From Chloroflexota bacterium (lineage in GTDB: Bacteria > Chloroflexota > Dormibacteria > Dormibacterales > Dormibacteraceae): DNA of 13,296 bases. The stretch's first letter is position 1. Each line of letters opens with the position of its first letter. Of this stretch, positions 8,401-13,223 are shown one piece after another. A program made the position numbers and the translations under genes. The notes beneath the pieces are model-generated. The model worked only from the letters and a program-made list of their open reading frames with translations. It ran no database searches and was not told the DNA's origin. The stretch lies in assembly GCA_005880755.1 (NCBI GenBank), contig VBGV01000083.1, positions 1-13,296 on the forward strand. The letters run 5' to 3'.

Positions 8401-8917
8401 CACGATCACAGGCACCAGCGGGAGTCTCAGCCACGGCACGAGCGTCAACTTGGTTGTGAACGTCCCGCCTCCCAGCGCCATCGTCAACGGCGGCTTCGAG
8501 ACCGGTGACTTGACGGGCTGGACGAGGAGCGGCGCCACCTCGATCAGCACGACCCATCACACCGGCAGCTACTCGGCGCAGGTCGGAAGCTCCTCGCCTT
8601 TCGCCGGCGACATCTCTATCTCTCAGACGTTTACCGCGCCCAGCGGCACCGGGCACACGTTGTCCCTCTGGTATCGAGTGGTGTGCACGGACACGGTCAC
8701 CTACGACTGGGCCACTGCGACGCTGAAGGACAACACGACGAACACCACGACGACAGTGCTCGCCAGGACCTGTACCAACAACGGAACCTGGGTCCAGAAG
8801 TCCGTCACGTTGACCGCTGGTCACTCATACACGCTGACCCTGATCGACCACGACGACAACTGGACGAACCCTCCCGATCCGACCTACACGTTTTACGACG
8901 ACATAGCAGTCAACTGA
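5492..8917 (+). CDS. Large secreted multidomain protein: propeller-like domain, Ig-like repeats and CBM-like modules
   Basis: This 1141-aa protein starts at a GTG with GGAGG upstream. Residues 1-31 are a Sec signal peptide (RR, a hydrophobic core, cleavage near AHA|AG). A Pro/Gln/His-rich linker follows. Residues about 130-541 look like a beta-propeller-type domain (TNLAVGPNHVVEIVN, repeated W/Y/F strands, closing with SRWGDYSAMSVDPADDCTFW). Three Ig-like repeats begin near 547, 798 and 899, each opening PDFTISA-P-SQ-[IV][IV]QG and closing PITITGTS or VITITGTS. Two jelly-roll-like modules begin near 650 and 997 (NGGFETG-L--W, ATSISTT-HTG--SAQVGS, TVTYDWATA, YTLTL--HDDN), resembling carbohydrate-binding or lectin folds. 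Module order: propeller, Ig, CBM, Ig, Ig, CBM. It has no LPXTG anchor or C-terminal membrane helix, so it is probably released or held by binding polysaccharide. No catalytic residues can be named. Confidence 0.88.
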   Translation: MTISSLRRSLLPFAVGTAFLITLTPATAAHAAGPPPVPVLTGAQVSPAVHMDVSQPLRDMIENQQDQQANHENHPAKPYHQPGFGKSGTSGTPSSTTSAAVPTTALNFDGVGNGFRGPQGTFTVNSAPPDTNLAVGPNHVVEIVNTDFAIFNKTGTVIYGPVQINTLWSGFGGNCQADNDGDPIAKYDSIANRWVISQFAITSPNPDFLQCVAISQTADPTGAYYRYSFSYGNQFPDYPKMAVWPDAYYITFNMFNSGGNTFLGGKACAYDRARMLTGAAATQQCFDLGTTYGGLLPSDLDGSRQAPVGAPNYIVADGASSNQLAYWSFHTDWTNSANTTLTGPTTLATAPFTLPCGAGGTCVPQSGTSQKLDTLGDRLMYRLAYRNFGDHEALVINRSVTAGSSVGIRWYELRPSGTSLSIFQQGTYAPDSNYRWMGSIAQDASGNIGLGYSVSSSSLHPQIRYTGRLAGDAAGTMTQGEGTITAGAGSQNGGLSRWGDYSAMSVDPADDCTFWYANEYIPANGSFNWRTRIASFKFPGCGAPPTPDFTISATPSSQSIIQGGSTSYTVSVSALNGFSGVVSLTTTGFGNGASNALNPTSVTGSGTSTLNVTTTSSADMGSFPITITGTSVSLTHSTSVTLVVNSATGGVFNGGFETGNLSSWTTSGATSISTTPHTGRFSAQVGSTSPFNGDSTIAQTFTAPTPTGPLTFWYQVHCPDTVTYDWATASLVDNSTGTTTTLLAKTCSNSGAWVQSSAASLVGGHSYTLTLLSHDDNYPGDPTYTLFDDVALAAPPAPDFTISASPSSQTVVQGSSTSYTVTVTAQNGFTGTVNLSATGFDPSASGTFSPGSVVGGGTSTLTVATTPGAVTGTFPITITGTSGSLTHSTSTTLIVTPPPDFTISASPASQTVIQGNSTTYTVTVMGQNGFSGSVSLVATGASGSFSPASVTGSGTSTLTVSTAATGTFVITITGTSGSLSHGTSVNLVVNVPPPSAIVNGGFETGDLTGWTRSGATSISTTHHTGSYSAQVGSSSPFAGDISISQTFTAPSGTGHTLSLWYRVVCTDTVTYDWATATLKDNTTNTTTTVLARTCTNNGTWVQKSVTLTAGHSYTLTLIDHDDNWTNPPDPTYTFYDDIAVN
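7130..7432 (+). repeat. Ig-like repeat 1 of the secreted protein
   Basis: Coding repeat of about 100 codons opening CCTGATTTCACCATCTCCGC. Copies 2 (7883) and 3 (8186) begin with the same or nearly the same bases. Residues show PDFTISA, then S-SYTVSV, NGFSGVVSLTTTGF, GSGTSTLNV and ITITGTS. Confidence 0.8.
7489..7515 (+). repeat. 27-bp exact direct repeat, copy 1 (CBM-like module 1)
   Basis: A 27-base stretch opening GAGCGGCGCCACC and ending CAGCACGAC, coding for SGATSIST, is identical at 8527-8553. It sits at the same position in both jelly-roll-like modules, whose DNA is also similar around it. This indicates recent duplication or gene conversion between the modules. Confidence 0.85.
7883..8185 (+). 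repeat. Ig-like repeat 2 of the secreted protein
   Basis: Second copy, abutting copy 3 directly. The first 20 bases are identical to repeat 1. Core residues: PDFTISASPSSQ, QNGFTGTVNLSATGF, GGGTSTLTV, ITITGTSGSLTHSTS. Confidence 0.8.
8186..8465 (+). repeat. Ig-like repeat 3 of the secreted protein
   Basis: Third copy, slightly shorter through loss of residues in the middle loop (VATGASGSFSP). It opens PDFTISASPASQ and ends ITITGTSGSLSHGTS, closest to repeat 2, which suggests the two arose by tandem duplication. Confidence 0.8.
8527..8553 (+). repeat. 27-bp exact direct repeat, copy 2 (CBM-like module 2)
   Basis: Exact partner of 7489-7515, offset by 1038 bases (346 codons, so in the same frame). 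Recombination between the copies would delete one Ig-CBM unit without breaking the reading frame. Confidence 0.85.
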
Positions 8918-8926
8918 TAACCGGCG

Positions 8927-8956
8927 GGGAGGCGTCCGGGGTAGTGGGCGCCTCTC
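8927..8956. terminator. Possible bidirectional hairpin terminator between convergent genes
   Basis: GGGAGGCG-type arm (8927-8934) pairs with CGCCTCTC (8949-8956), with one G-T wobble and a 14-base loop. It lies in the 65-bp gap between two convergent stop codons, where a shared terminator is expected. It lacks a T-run on either side, so the call rests on position and pairing only. Confidence 0.4.
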
Positions 8957-8982
8957 CAGCCACATGCGGCCCCCTCCGAACG

Positions 8983-9441
8983 TCAGACGCAGACGACCGT
9001 GAAGTTGTCGTACTGGAAGTGGCCCGTTCCAGTGACGAAGTTGAGGCCGGTCGCGTGAACATCCATGCTGACCGTGCAGGTGGACGTTCCGTCCGAGAAA
9101 GTGGATGTCTGGTGTATGCCGCCTTCCTCGAGAACCGTGAAGTTGCTCGAGTAAAGGACGTGTTCCTTGAAGGAGTCCGTTCCGGCTCCGAACGCTGCGT
9201 CCTGGTAGGTGACGACGAACGAGTCTGTCGCATTGATGTCAGCGCTGAAGTTCCCGGATGGCGTCTGGACGAGGGTCTCCTCGCCCCGCGAGACGATGCA
9301 GATCGAGTAGTCCCCCTTGGCGAAGCACTGCTCGGGCGTGTTCAGGTTGAGGTGCTGGACGGCGGCGCCGGCCGAGGCTCCAATCGACAGCAAGACCGTG
9401 GCCGCCACGGCCGTAACGGACGCGAAGATGGTTTTGAGCAT
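8983..9441 (-). CDS. Small secreted protein of unknown function, four cysteines
   Basis: A 152-aa exported protein on the minus strand. The start is the ATG at 9441, because AAGGAG (complement of 9449-9454) lies seven bases upstream and the translation begins with a signal peptide: MLKTIFASVTAVAATVLLS, then a small-residue region with likely cleavage near ASA|GAAV or AGA. The open frame extends further upstream without family sense. The mature part is Thr/Ser/Asp-rich and probably all-beta, with four Cys (EQCFAKGDYSIC, TSTCTVS, and VVCV at the extreme C-terminus) that could form two disulfides. I recognise no named family. It converges on the giant secreted protein gene and lies downstream of, and in the same direction as, the TetR gene, 179 bases away. 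Exported structural or binding role is inference. Confidence 0.75.
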   Translation of the reverse strand: MLKTIFASVTAVAATVLLSIGASAGAAVQHLNLNTPEQCFAKGDYSICIVSRGEETLVQTPSGNFSADINATDSFVVTYQDAAFGAGTDSFKEHVLYSSNFTVLEEGGIHQTSTFSDGTSTCTVSMDVHATGLNFVTGTGHFQYDNFTVVCV

Positions 9442-9620
9442 GCGAGTTCTCCTTACTCTCGTTTTTTGTCTGACTTGAACCGGCTCATAGCGGGCAGCTT
9501 CCGGCCCGACCGGTATCGAGATCAGTCCCCAGGGAGTCTCAAAGTAGGTATCAATCGGCTGACTTCCCTGAAGCGCGGCCGGACGGTCGCCCGGGCGGGT
9601 TGGTTGCGAACGCTGAGTGA
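9442..9620. other. Intergenic region upstream of the small secreted protein gene
   Basis: 179 bases containing the Shine-Dalgarno of the minus-strand secreted protein (complement of 9449-9454) and a run of six T's just beyond it (plus strand, in CTCGTTTTTTGTC). No gene and no clear promoter boxes were identified. There is no obvious terminator for the TetR gene, so read-through into the secreted protein gene is possible. Confidence 0.4.
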
Positions 9621-10214
9621 CTAGCCGGGCCGGGCGATGCCGACGACCATATCCGTCATCAGAAGGGCTGCCTTTTCGTCGTCCAGGCCCTGACTTTCGG
9701 TCAGCGAGCGCCAAGCCCAGAAGTCGATGGCATGGCCGATCGCGGCCAGCATCGATTCTCGTCGGTCATCTGGTATTTCCCATCCGGAGGCGAGAACGTC
9801 CCGCTGCCAATCTCTCTGCTGCCCCGCGGCGGCCCACAAGGCCTCCAGCCCTGGAACCCCGAAAAAGTTAGGCATGTCCGACCAGACGGTGCGGTTCCGG
9901 CGATAGAAGGGGTAGAGCTCACACAGGGCGGTGACCAGGCGCTGCCGCGGGTCGGCAATCCGCTGCCAGGCGGCCGCGTCTGGCGGCGGATCGAGTTGCA
10001 TCCCGTGCAAGCTGCAGGCCATGAACAAAGTGGAGAGGTCTGGGAAGTGACGCTGGACCGTGGGCCGCTTCACTCCAGCCAGCCTGGCGATCGCGCTCAT
10101 CGTCGCCCGCGACGGGCCGATGGTCATGTGCAGCTGGTAGGTGGCCTCGACGATCCGCCGCCGGTTGTCGTCCTGGCGCGCGGCTCGCGCCTTCAGGCGA
10201 TATCTTCGCGCCAT
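9621..10214 (-). CDS. TetR/AcrR-family transcriptional regulator
   Basis: 197 aa, the usual length for the family. The basic N-terminal arm (ARRYRLKARAARQ) leads into the TetR DNA-binding domain at about 17-65: RRRIVEATYQL (helix 1), ATMSAIARLAGVKRPTVQRHF (helices 2-3 with the HTH and the Y/H-F end), then DLSTLF (helix 4). The remainder is the all-helical ligand/dimer domain, with many aromatic residues (WSDMPNFFGV, DFWAWRSL) that could line a hydrophobic pocket. It is divergent from the peroxidase-related gene with only 78 bases between the two starts, the classic layout for a repressor controlling its neighbour and itself. Ligand unknown. Start ATG at 10214 has no strong RBS, but no better in-frame start is available. 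Confidence 0.92.
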   Translation of the reverse strand: MARRYRLKARAARQDDNRRRIVEATYQLHMTIGPSRATMSAIARLAGVKRPTVQRHFPDLSTLFMACSLHGMQLDPPPDAAAWQRIADPRQRLVTALCELYPFYRRNRTVWSDMPNFFGVPGLEALWAAAGQQRDWQRDVLASGWEIPDDRRESMLAAIGHAIDFWAWRSLTESQGLDDEKAALLMTDMVVGIARPG

Positions 10215-10292
10215 CTCGATGCTTTCGCGTGCATGACTGCATTTGAATCTTGACAGACAGGCCGAAATGGTTAATCATGTGCGGGGGTGCAG
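10215..10292. promoter_or_regulatory. Divergent TetR / peroxidase promoter region
   Basis: This 78-bp gap must hold both promoters and probably the TetR operator. A perfect TTGACA (10250-10255, plus strand) is followed after 16 bases by TAATCA, a poor -10. A short inverted repeat TGCA-TGAC-TGCA lies near 10230-10241. GGGGG at 10283-10287 is the RBS for the ATG at 10293. The operator assignment is only suggestive. Confidence 0.45.
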
Positions 10293-10874
10293 ATGAAATC
10301 TGTCTATGTTGGCCGGCTCTATCCGTCAGGCGTCCAGGGTCGGCTGCCGCGTCTCCTAGAACGCTTGATGGCGAAGCGCTTCGGAGCCGTTCCTGGGATC
10401 GCACGGGTCCAGCTCGCCGATCTGCGCTTCGCCTATCGGATGAGCCGGCTCTTCCAGCACATTTACATGGGTCGTCGGCTCGCACTGACGGTCGTGCAGC
10501 GCGAGATGGTGGCGACTGTCGTCAACGGCCTGATCGGTGGCGCGCCTTGACTCGGTCTGCACTCGGCGGCCTTGCGCCGCCTCACCGGCCTTGAGCATCT
10601 GGATCACGAGTTCGCGACGACCTGGCCTACGTACGATCTCGATCCGAAGACTCGCGCGTTGCTCGGCTACGCGAAAAAGCTGACCGAGACCCCGGCCGCA
10701 ATGGAGGACGCCGACTTCGACGCTCTCCGCGAATCTGGCTGGGGCGAGCGGGGCATCTATCAGGCGACGGCGCTGATCTCGTTCTTCAACTTCAGCGGTC
10801 GCCTGGAGGCTGCATCGGGACTACCGATGGACGGACCTCAGCTAGGCGACCGTCTCGTCCGCATGTTGAACTGA
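10293..10874 (+). CDS. Peroxidase-related AhpD/CMD-family protein with in-frame TGA: candidate selenoprotein
   Basis: Reading from ATG 10293 (GGGGG five bases upstream) to TGA 10872-10874 gives 193 residues, the normal size for peroxidase-related carboxymuconolactone-decarboxylase-fold proteins, with a single in-frame TGA at 10548-10550 (residue 86). Before it: VQREMVATVVNGLIGGAP. After it: LGLHSAALRRLTG, later ALLGYAKKLTETPAA, ALRESGWGERGIYQA, ISFFNFSGRLEAASGLPMD, all typical of the family's C-terminal half. Aligning with CxxC-[x3]-H puts the TGA exactly on the second (nucleophilic) Cys, four residues before His90. The first Cys is Gly (GAP-U). A GC hairpin follows the TGA. Either UGA is read as selenocysteine or this is a nonsense-mutated pseudogene; frame integrity over the next 107 codons favours the former. 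Expected role: thiol/selenol-dependent peroxide reduction. Control by the divergent TetR is likely. Confidence 0.7.
10565..10581 (+). promoter_or_regulatory. Hairpin downstream of in-frame TGA, possible bacterial SECIS element
   Basis: GGCGGC (10565-10570) pairs perfectly with GCCGCC (10576-10581) around a five-base loop CTTGC. The loop starts 21 bases after the TGA, within the distance known for bacterial SECIS elements. A second, outer pairing CGGT (10553-10556) with ACCG (10584-10587) is possible across an asymmetric internal loop. Against it, the loop has no G in its first two positions, a feature common in characterised bacterial SECIS, and GC-rich coding DNA forms such stems by chance. 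Confidence 0.35.
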
Positions 10875-11121
10875 TGGAACCGACGATGGGAGTGCTCGAA
10901 TACTCGATCTGGATGCACGACTGGGAGCTGCGCGTGCGGCCGCGGGACGGCGGTGGTAGCAATATCCACATCCACGTGGAGATGCCGTTCAAGGGAGTGT
11001 TCAAGGCCATCGGGCCGTTGGCAACCGGCTGAATGGCGGAGGCGCCGAAACCTACCGCAAATGGTTCATGAAAACCGTGGCCGTCCTGGAGGCAGAGGTT
11101 CCGGTCGTTTCGTCGGGCTGA
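10874..11121 (+). pseudogene. Small coupled ORF, probable frameshifted SRPBCC-like fragment
   Basis: An ATG at 10874 overlaps the stop of the peroxidase-related gene (TGATG), suggesting translational coupling. It encodes 52 residues: MEPTMGVLEYSIWMHDWELR, then VRPRDGGGSNIHIHVEMPFK, ending GVFKAIGPLATG with TGA at 11030-11032. In the next frame the sequence continues sensibly: NGGGAETYRKWFMKTVAVLE, AEVPVVSSG, stop at 11119-11121. Joined by a one-base slip near 11020-11035, this looks like the C-terminal half of an SRPBCC (START-like ligand-binding) protein: a W-E-[LV] strand, a DGG turn, alternating H/V strands, a GPL turn and a long C-terminal helix. The N-terminal half is absent. The alternative is a genuine 52-aa protein. 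It ends five bases before the convergent VOC gene's stop. Confidence 0.4.
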
Positions 11122-11125
11122 GCGA

Positions 11126-11551
11126 TCAGCCGCGGGCCATGGTGGCCTGGCCGATCTCTATCAAGTGGCCATCCGGATCCTGGATGTAGGCGCGGATCTC
11201 CCTGCCGTGGTCCTTCGGCTCGGTCAGGAAATGAGCTCCCTTCGCCGACCATTCCCGATAAATCTGGGCGATGTCGGCGACGCGCACGTTGAGAAAGGCG
11301 CTCGTTCGATTTCGATCCGGTGGCGTCGTGAGCGTGACCGTCGGCTTGTCGTCAGTCGGTCCACCGCCGCTGTTGAGAATCAGCCAGCTGTTGGCCACCT
11401 TCATGATCACGGGGTCGCGCTCGATCAACACCTTCCCGTTGAACAGTTTCTTGTAGAACTCACGCGATCGATCCTGGTCAGAGACGACGAGGAAGTGGGT
11501 GAGGATGAATCCATCCTTCGGGGCGGGAAAGTCGTCGGGATTGATCGCCAT
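11126..11551 (-). CDS. VOC-superfamily (glyoxalase/bleomycin-resistance-like) protein
   Basis: 141 aa from ATG 11551, chosen because AAGGAGG (complement of 11560-11566) lies eight bases upstream and the family sequence starts there. Two beta-alpha-beta-beta-beta modules are visible. The first has FILTHFLVVSDQDRSREFYK with the V-S-D-x-x-R-S-x-x-F-Y-[KE] signature and KVLIERDPVIMKVANSWLIL. The second has AFLNVRVADIAQIYREWSAK, GAHFLTEPKDHGREIRAYIQ and the closing DPDGHLIEI. Candidate metal ligands are His19 (THF) near the first strand and the terminal Glu of LIEI, as in metal-dependent VOC enzymes. Such proteins include glyoxalases, extradiol dioxygenases and antibiotic-binding proteins; the substrate here is unknown. 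Cytoplasmic. It is divergent from the HD/LuxR regulator (136 bp between starts), so shared control is plausible. Confidence 0.88.
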   Translation of the reverse strand: MAINPDDFPAPKDGFILTHFLVVSDQDRSREFYKKLFNGKVLIERDPVIMKVANSWLILNSGGGPTDDKPTVTLTTPPDRNRTSAFLNVRVADIAQIYREWSAKGAHFLTEPKDHGREIRAYIQDPDGHLIEIGQATMARG

Positions 11552-11585
11552 CGGGATTTCCTCCTTGATTCGGCCGCCGTGTCCT

Positions 11586-11606
11586 CGTCTCTTTCTACAC
11601 GAGACG
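11586..11606. repeat. Inverted repeat in the VOC / HD-LuxR divergent promoter region
   Basis: CGTCTC (11586-11591) and GAGACG (11601-11606) are perfect inverted arms around nine bases. It lies 35-55 bases upstream of the VOC start, a plausible operator position for either divergent gene. A short chance palindrome is possible. Confidence 0.35.
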
Positions 11607-11611
11607 GCGCG

Positions 11612-11640
11612 TTGACAGGCAGTGAAGTGCAGAACATGCT
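11612..11640 (+). promoter_or_regulatory. Candidate sigma-70 promoter for the HD/LuxR regulator gene
   Basis: TTGACA at 11612-11617 matches the -35 consensus. After 17 bases comes CATGCT (11635-11640), matching the -10 at three positions. A start point near 11647 would give a leader of about 40 bases before GTG 11688. Assigned from consensus match only. Confidence 0.4.
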
Positions 11641-11687
11641 TCCTCGCCAGGAGGTAGCAGAAAGCCATCAGGCCGCAGAGCCTCACC

Positions 11688-13223
11688 GTGAGCCGGTGCG
11701 AGATCGTCGCCTCGCTGTCGCTGGCGGCCGACATCGGGATGGGCCAGCCCACCGGTCAGAGCCTTAGGACCTGTCTCCTTGCACTTGGTGTAGCACGGGA
11801 GATGGGCCTCGGCGAACCGGATCTGCAAGACATCTTCTATCTGTCCCTCTTGAGGTTCGTCGGCTGCAACGCGCACGCGGAGCATGACGCCGCGGTGACG
11901 GGTGGCAACGAAATGGCTTTTCGCCGTGGCATGGCCACAGTGATCAGCGGCGAGCCTGCAGAGCTGGCGTCGCACATCGTGCGGAATCTTGGCGCCGGCT
12001 TGCCGGCCACAACGCGGGTTCGGCTCGTCGCGGGGGCGTTCGCGGCGGGCTCGAAGGATGCTCGCCAGACGATCGCCGCCAGCTGTGAGGTCGCGCAGCT
12101 GATCGCCAGCCGGCTCGGGCTGGGCGCGTCGTTGGTCAGGGCCCTCGGCTATTCAGGCGAGTTCTGGAACGGCAAGGGATTGCCGAACGGAGCATCTGCC
12201 GAGGCGATACCGATCTCGTCTCGCATCGTCAACGTCGCGCGGGACGTCGACGTGTTGAGCAAAGTCGGTGGTCGTCAACTGACTGAGGATGTTCTGCGAA
12301 AGCGACGGGGACGAGCGTATGACCCCACCGTCGCCGATGCATTCACACAGCACGCCTGGTCCATCCGGGAAGGGATCGAGGATGGATCCCTTTGGGATCA
12401 GGTGATCGAAGCCGATCCCGCAGTCTCGATTCCCTTGGCTGGTGATCGCTTGACCGCGGCGCTCGAGTGCTATGCCGACCTCGCGGATATCAAGTGTCGG
12501 TTCACGCGGGCCCACTCACCGGCGGTTGCGGACATTGCCCGCCGGGCCGCGACGAATCTGGGCCTCGACCCGGCCGACGCCGGCGTAATCGGCGCCGCGG
12601 GGTTGGTTCAGGAAATCGGCAAGACGGGGATCCCGAACGGCATTCTGGACAGCGCGCAAGCTCTGACGCCGGGCCAGCGGGAAAGCATTCGCCTTAGCAC
12701 TTATCTGACCCACACGACCTTGGCCAGGTGTCATGGGTTGGAGGCGATCAACGCCCTTGCCTGCGCCCACCACGAACGGCTCGACGGATCTGGCTACCAC
12801 CGCGGGGTCACCGGAGACCAGATCCCGGCAGGTGCCCGGATACTGGCAGCCGCCGATGCGTTCAAGGCCATGACATCCGACCGACCGTGGAGGCCGAGGT
12901 TTGCTCCCGACGAGGCCGCCCGGCGACTGGGCACGGAGGTCAAGAGCGGAAAGCTTGGTCACGATGCAGTTGACGCGGTGCTCGCAGCCGCCGGCCATGC
13001 TGCGCAGACGCCCCGGCAGGCCTGGCCCGCAGGCCTGTCCGACCGCGAGGTCGATGTGCTCAAGCTGATCAGTCTCGGCGGGACCAACCGCGAGGTCGCC
13101 GAGAAGCTGTTCATCTCGCCCAAAACGGTGGGCCGCCACGTCGAAAACATCTACGGCAAGATCGGCGTGACGACACGGCCCGCGGCGACACTTTTTGCGA
13201 TGCAGCATCACCTGCTGAGCTGA
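11688..13223 (+). CDS. HD-GYP-like / LuxR-family regulator with degenerate catalytic motif
   Basis: A 511-aa protein of the actinobacterial type that fuses HD-phosphohydrolase-like modules to a LuxR helix-turn-helix. The N-terminal part opens with the family lead-in EIVASLSLAADIGMGQP (5-21) and RTCLLALGVAREMGL, followed by YLSLLRFVGC where the HD would sit. Its second half has EFWNGKGLPNG and ISSRIVNVARDVDVL (158-190), a worn HD-GYP-like pattern. A second module covers about 255-435: HS (276-277), LVQEIGK (306-312, normally LxHDxGK), HHERLDGSGYH (361-371) and IPAGARILAAADAFKAMTSDRPWRP. The C-terminal LuxR HTH is at about 448-510 (LSDREVDVLKLISLGGTNRE, SPKTVGRHVENIYGKIGV). With HD replaced by Q308-E309 it probably binds but does not hydrolyse a ligand such as a cyclic dinucleotide (inference). 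GTG 11688 is used because an in-frame TAG lies at 11655-11657 and no ATG intervenes. RBS weak. Confidence 0.88.
   Translation: MSRCEIVASLSLAADIGMGQPTGQSLRTCLLALGVAREMGLGEPDLQDIFYLSLLRFVGCNAHAEHDAAVTGGNEMAFRRGMATVISGEPAELASHIVRNLGAGLPATTRVRLVAGAFAAGSKDARQTIAASCEVAQLIASRLGLGASLVRALGYSGEFWNGKGLPNGASAEAIPISSRIVNVARDVDVLSKVGGRQLTEDVLRKRRGRAYDPTVADAFTQHAWSIREGIEDGSLWDQVIEADPAVSIPLAGDRLTAALECYADLADIKCRFTRAHSPAVADIARRAATNLGLDPADAGVIGAAGLVQEIGKTGIPNGILDSAQALTPGQRESIRLSTYLTHTTLARCHGLEAINALACAHHERLDGSGYHRGVTGDQIPAGARILAAADAFKAMTSDRPWRPRFAPDEAARRLGTEVKSGKLGHDAVDAVLAAAGHAAQTPRQAWPAGLSDREVDVLKLISLGGTNREVAEKLFISPKTVGRHVENIYGKIGVTTRPAATLFAMQHHLLS

Noticed and set aside
7130..8465. CRISPR-like or satellite repeats
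   Set aside because: The repeats are in-frame coding Ig-like modules of about 100 codons with protein-level conservation, not short regularly spaced non-coding repeats.
8066..8824. Minus-strand 252-codon open frame across the Ig/CBM repeats
   Set aside because: Antisense of a repetitive GC-rich gene; its repeats merely mirror the coding repeats.
9442..9714. N-terminal extension of the small secreted protein up to 9714
   Set aside because: The extension is antisense-like, overlaps the TetR gene and would bury the signal peptide. ATG 9441 has a strong RBS at the right distance.
10572..10874. Separate gene starting at TTG 10572 for the second half of the peroxidase-related protein
   Set aside because: It is in the same frame as the first half, lacks a convincing RBS, and alone would be half a domain without its catalytic site. 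One gene with an internal TGA explains the data better.
12516..13211. Minus-strand 231-codon open frame opposite the HD/LuxR gene
   Set aside because: The plus strand encodes clear HD-GYP-like and LuxR motifs over the same bases.
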